This document shows, one piece after another, positions 51,551 through 52,654 of a stretch of 52,654 nt of DNA. The position numbers were made by a program, and so were the translations under genes. The DNA is taken from contig NZ_NSJZ01000018.1 of the NCBI RefSeq assembly GCF_002287065.1, positions 1-52,654 of the forward strand, in the 5' to 3' direction. The notes beneath the pieces are model-generated. The model made no database searches. It was not told the DNA's origin and saw only the letters and a program-made list of their open reading frames with translations. This DNA comes from Paracoccus salipaludis. Its GTDB lineage: Bacteria > Pseudomonadota > Alphaproteobacteria > Rhodobacterales > Rhodobacteraceae. The stretch's first letter is position 1, and each line of letters starts with the position of its first letter.

Positions 51551-52654
51551 ATGAACGACCTGCCAGATTTCTCGCGCCGCGGCTTCATGCGGACCTCGGC
51601 CCTCGGCCTCGGGGCCGGGATGGGGCTGGGCCTCGGCGGGCTGGAGGCCCTGGCCCAGACCGCCGGGCCCGAGACCGCCGGGCGCGCCATCGGCAGCGGG
51701 CAGACCCCGCCCGCCGATCCCTTGGAACGCCGGGCGGCCGGGCGGCCCGAGCCGGAACTGGACGCGACCCCGCGCCCCTCGCCGCCCGAACGGCGCGTGG
51801 GCTGGGCCGTCTGCGGGCTGGGGCATTTCGCGCAGAACTACGCCATTCCCGCCATCGGCCGCTCGGCCGAGGCCAAGCTGACCGGGCTCATCTCGGGCAG
51901 CCGCGACAAGGCGCTGGCGGTGGCCGGGGCCTGGGGCGTGTCGGAAGCCTCGGTCTACGACTACGGGATGCAGGGGCTGGCCGACAACGACGACGTGGAC
52001 GTGGTCTACGTCATCACCCCCAACGCCATCCACGAGGAGAACGTGATCGCCGCACTCGAGGCGGGCAAGCATGTCTTCTGCGAAAAGCCCTTCGCCCACA
52101 ACTCGGCTGCGGCGCAGCGGATGATGGACGCGGCCAACGCCGCCGACCGCAGGATCATGATCGCCTACCGCGCCCATTTCGAGCCGAACAACACCGCCCT
52201 GAAGGAGATGGTGCAGAAGGGCGAACTGGGCGACATCTGGTATGCGACCTCGGACCACCACCGCCCGCTGGACCCTGAGGTCGAGCGCGACCAGTGGCGG
52301 ATGGTGCGCGCCCTCGCGGGCGGCGGGTCGCTGATGGACATCGGGATCTATTCGCTGAACGGGCTGATCTGGCTTCTGGACGAGGTGCCCGAGCGCCTGG
52401 TCGCCACCACCTTCTCGCCCGAAACCCCCGACGGCCGCTTCGGCGAGATCGAGGCCATCGGGCAGGTGCAGCTGGTCTTCCCCTCGGGGCGGCGGGCCAG
52501 CATCTCGTCGGGCTATGTCGCCAACAAGAAGCGGATCGACCTGTGGGGGTCGAAGGCCGTGGCCGTGCTGGACCCGGCGACCGAATACTTCGGCAACCGC
52601 CTGACGCTGAGCACCGCCGAAGGGGACGAGATGCCCACCCCGTCGAAACCCAGC
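51551..52654 (+). CDS. Tat-exported Gfo/Idh/MocA oxidoreductase, GFOR-like (runs off the window)
   Basis: The frame is open from ATG 51551 to the window end (368 codons). A twin-arginine signal (SRRGFMRTSALGLGAGMGLG) is followed by a variable Pro-rich stretch, then the Rossmann fold RVGWAVCGLGHFAQNYAIPA. The motif HVFCEKPFAHNS holds the catalytic Lys of the EKP signature. The C-terminal alpha/beta domain contains GGGSLMDIGIYSLNGLIWLL. The closest described type is periplasmic glucose-fructose oxidoreductase, which carries tightly bound NADP and makes gluconolactone and sorbitol. Other sugar dehydrogenases of the family share these features. It is divergent from the sorbosone-type dehydrogenase gene. 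Confidence 0.85.
   Translation, partial: MNDLPDFSRRGFMRTSALGLGAGMGLGLGGLEALAQTAGPETAGRAIGSGQTPPADPLERRAAGRPEPELDATPRPSPPERRVGWAVCGLGHFAQNYAIPAIGRSAEAKLTGLISGSRDKALAVAGAWGVSEASVYDYGMQGLADNDDVDVVYVITPNAIHEENVIAALEAGKHVFCEKPFAHNSAAAQRMMDAANAADRRIMIAYRAHFEPNNTALKEMVQKGELGDIWYATSDHHRPLDPEVERDQWRMVRALAGGGSLMDIGIYSLNGLIWLLDEVPERLVATTFSPETPDGRFGEIEAIGQVQLVFPSGRRASISSGYVANKKRIDLWGSKAVAVLDPATEYFGNRLTLSTAEGDEMPTPSKPS

Overview
The window looks like one chromosome contig of a high-GC alphaproteobacterium of the Rhodobacteraceae, most likely Paracoccus or a close relative. This is inferred from the 5S rRNA followed by initiator tRNA, the very GC-rich wobble positions, and the gene families present (TctABC, NAGGN osmolyte genes, PQQ sugar dehydrogenases, several IS3 types). 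No species call is possible from sequence reading alone.

Layout. (1) 1-304: tail of an rRNA operon (5S rRNA, tRNA-fMet, terminator). (2) About 305-3330: decayed mobile DNA beside the tRNA, with a glycosyltransferase carrying two compensating frameshifts, an IS3 orfA remnant and a serine resolvase broken by several indels. (3) 3355-12923: a sugar-acid catabolic operon on the minus strand, transcribed tctC-tctB-tctA-ilvD-like-DHDPS-like-rraA-like-aldehyde dehydrogenase. It is a tripartite uptake system feeding a Weimberg-type non-phosphorylative route (aldonate to 2-keto-3-deoxy acid to 2-oxoglutarate semialdehyde to 2-oxoglutarate). Two overlapping FCD-type GntR regulators are divergent from it. 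(4) 13220-16682: an IS407-like IS3 element, a truncated membrane protein gene and an intact BetT-like BCCT transporter. (5) 17063-20995: small membrane proteins (MgtC, DUF421, YjdF-like, DUF2254) and a HAD dehalogenase. (6) 21131-25690: a broken membrane protein gene, a Cys-rich four-helix copper-binding protein, the intact copy of the betT-follower protein, fragments of a second betT and of a betaine-binding protein, and nested IS elements. (7) 25693-31684: a minus-strand operon of ornithine cyclodeaminase-like protein, M20 amidohydrolase, BrnQ and a Tat-exported amidohydrolase, with a divergent GntR regulator. (8) 31990-36893: the N-acetylglutaminylglutamine amide (NAGGN) osmolyte system, with the synthetase divergent from the amidotransferase and M42 peptidase. 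(9) 36996-44652: a heme-copper oxidase cluster (subunit II, fused subunit I+III, small subunit, CtaG, CopD, DUF2231, FdhF/YdeP). (10) 44864-52654: membrane PQQ glucose dehydrogenase, a second Cys-rich copper protein, a flavodoxin-like reductase, a PQQ sorbosone-type dehydrogenase fused to a PEBP domain, and the start of a Tat-exported glucose-fructose-oxidoreductase-like gene.

How it fits together. Two themes recur. The first is osmoprotection: BetT, a second betT remnant, a betaine-binding protein remnant and NAGGN. The second is sugar oxidation: periplasmic PQQ enzymes and a GFOR-like enzyme at one end, and at the other an uptake and degradation module for the sugar acids such enzymes produce. 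The most unusual item is the oxidase. Its subunit II has lost four of the Cu-A ligands, its subunit I has Gln where the K-channel Lys normally sits, and the bo3-type quinol-site residues are also absent, so its electron donor cannot be assigned by homology. IS activity has reshaped several loci. An IS end supplies the last codons and stop of the NAGGN synthetase, and a betT plus membrane-protein module exists as two reciprocally truncated copies.
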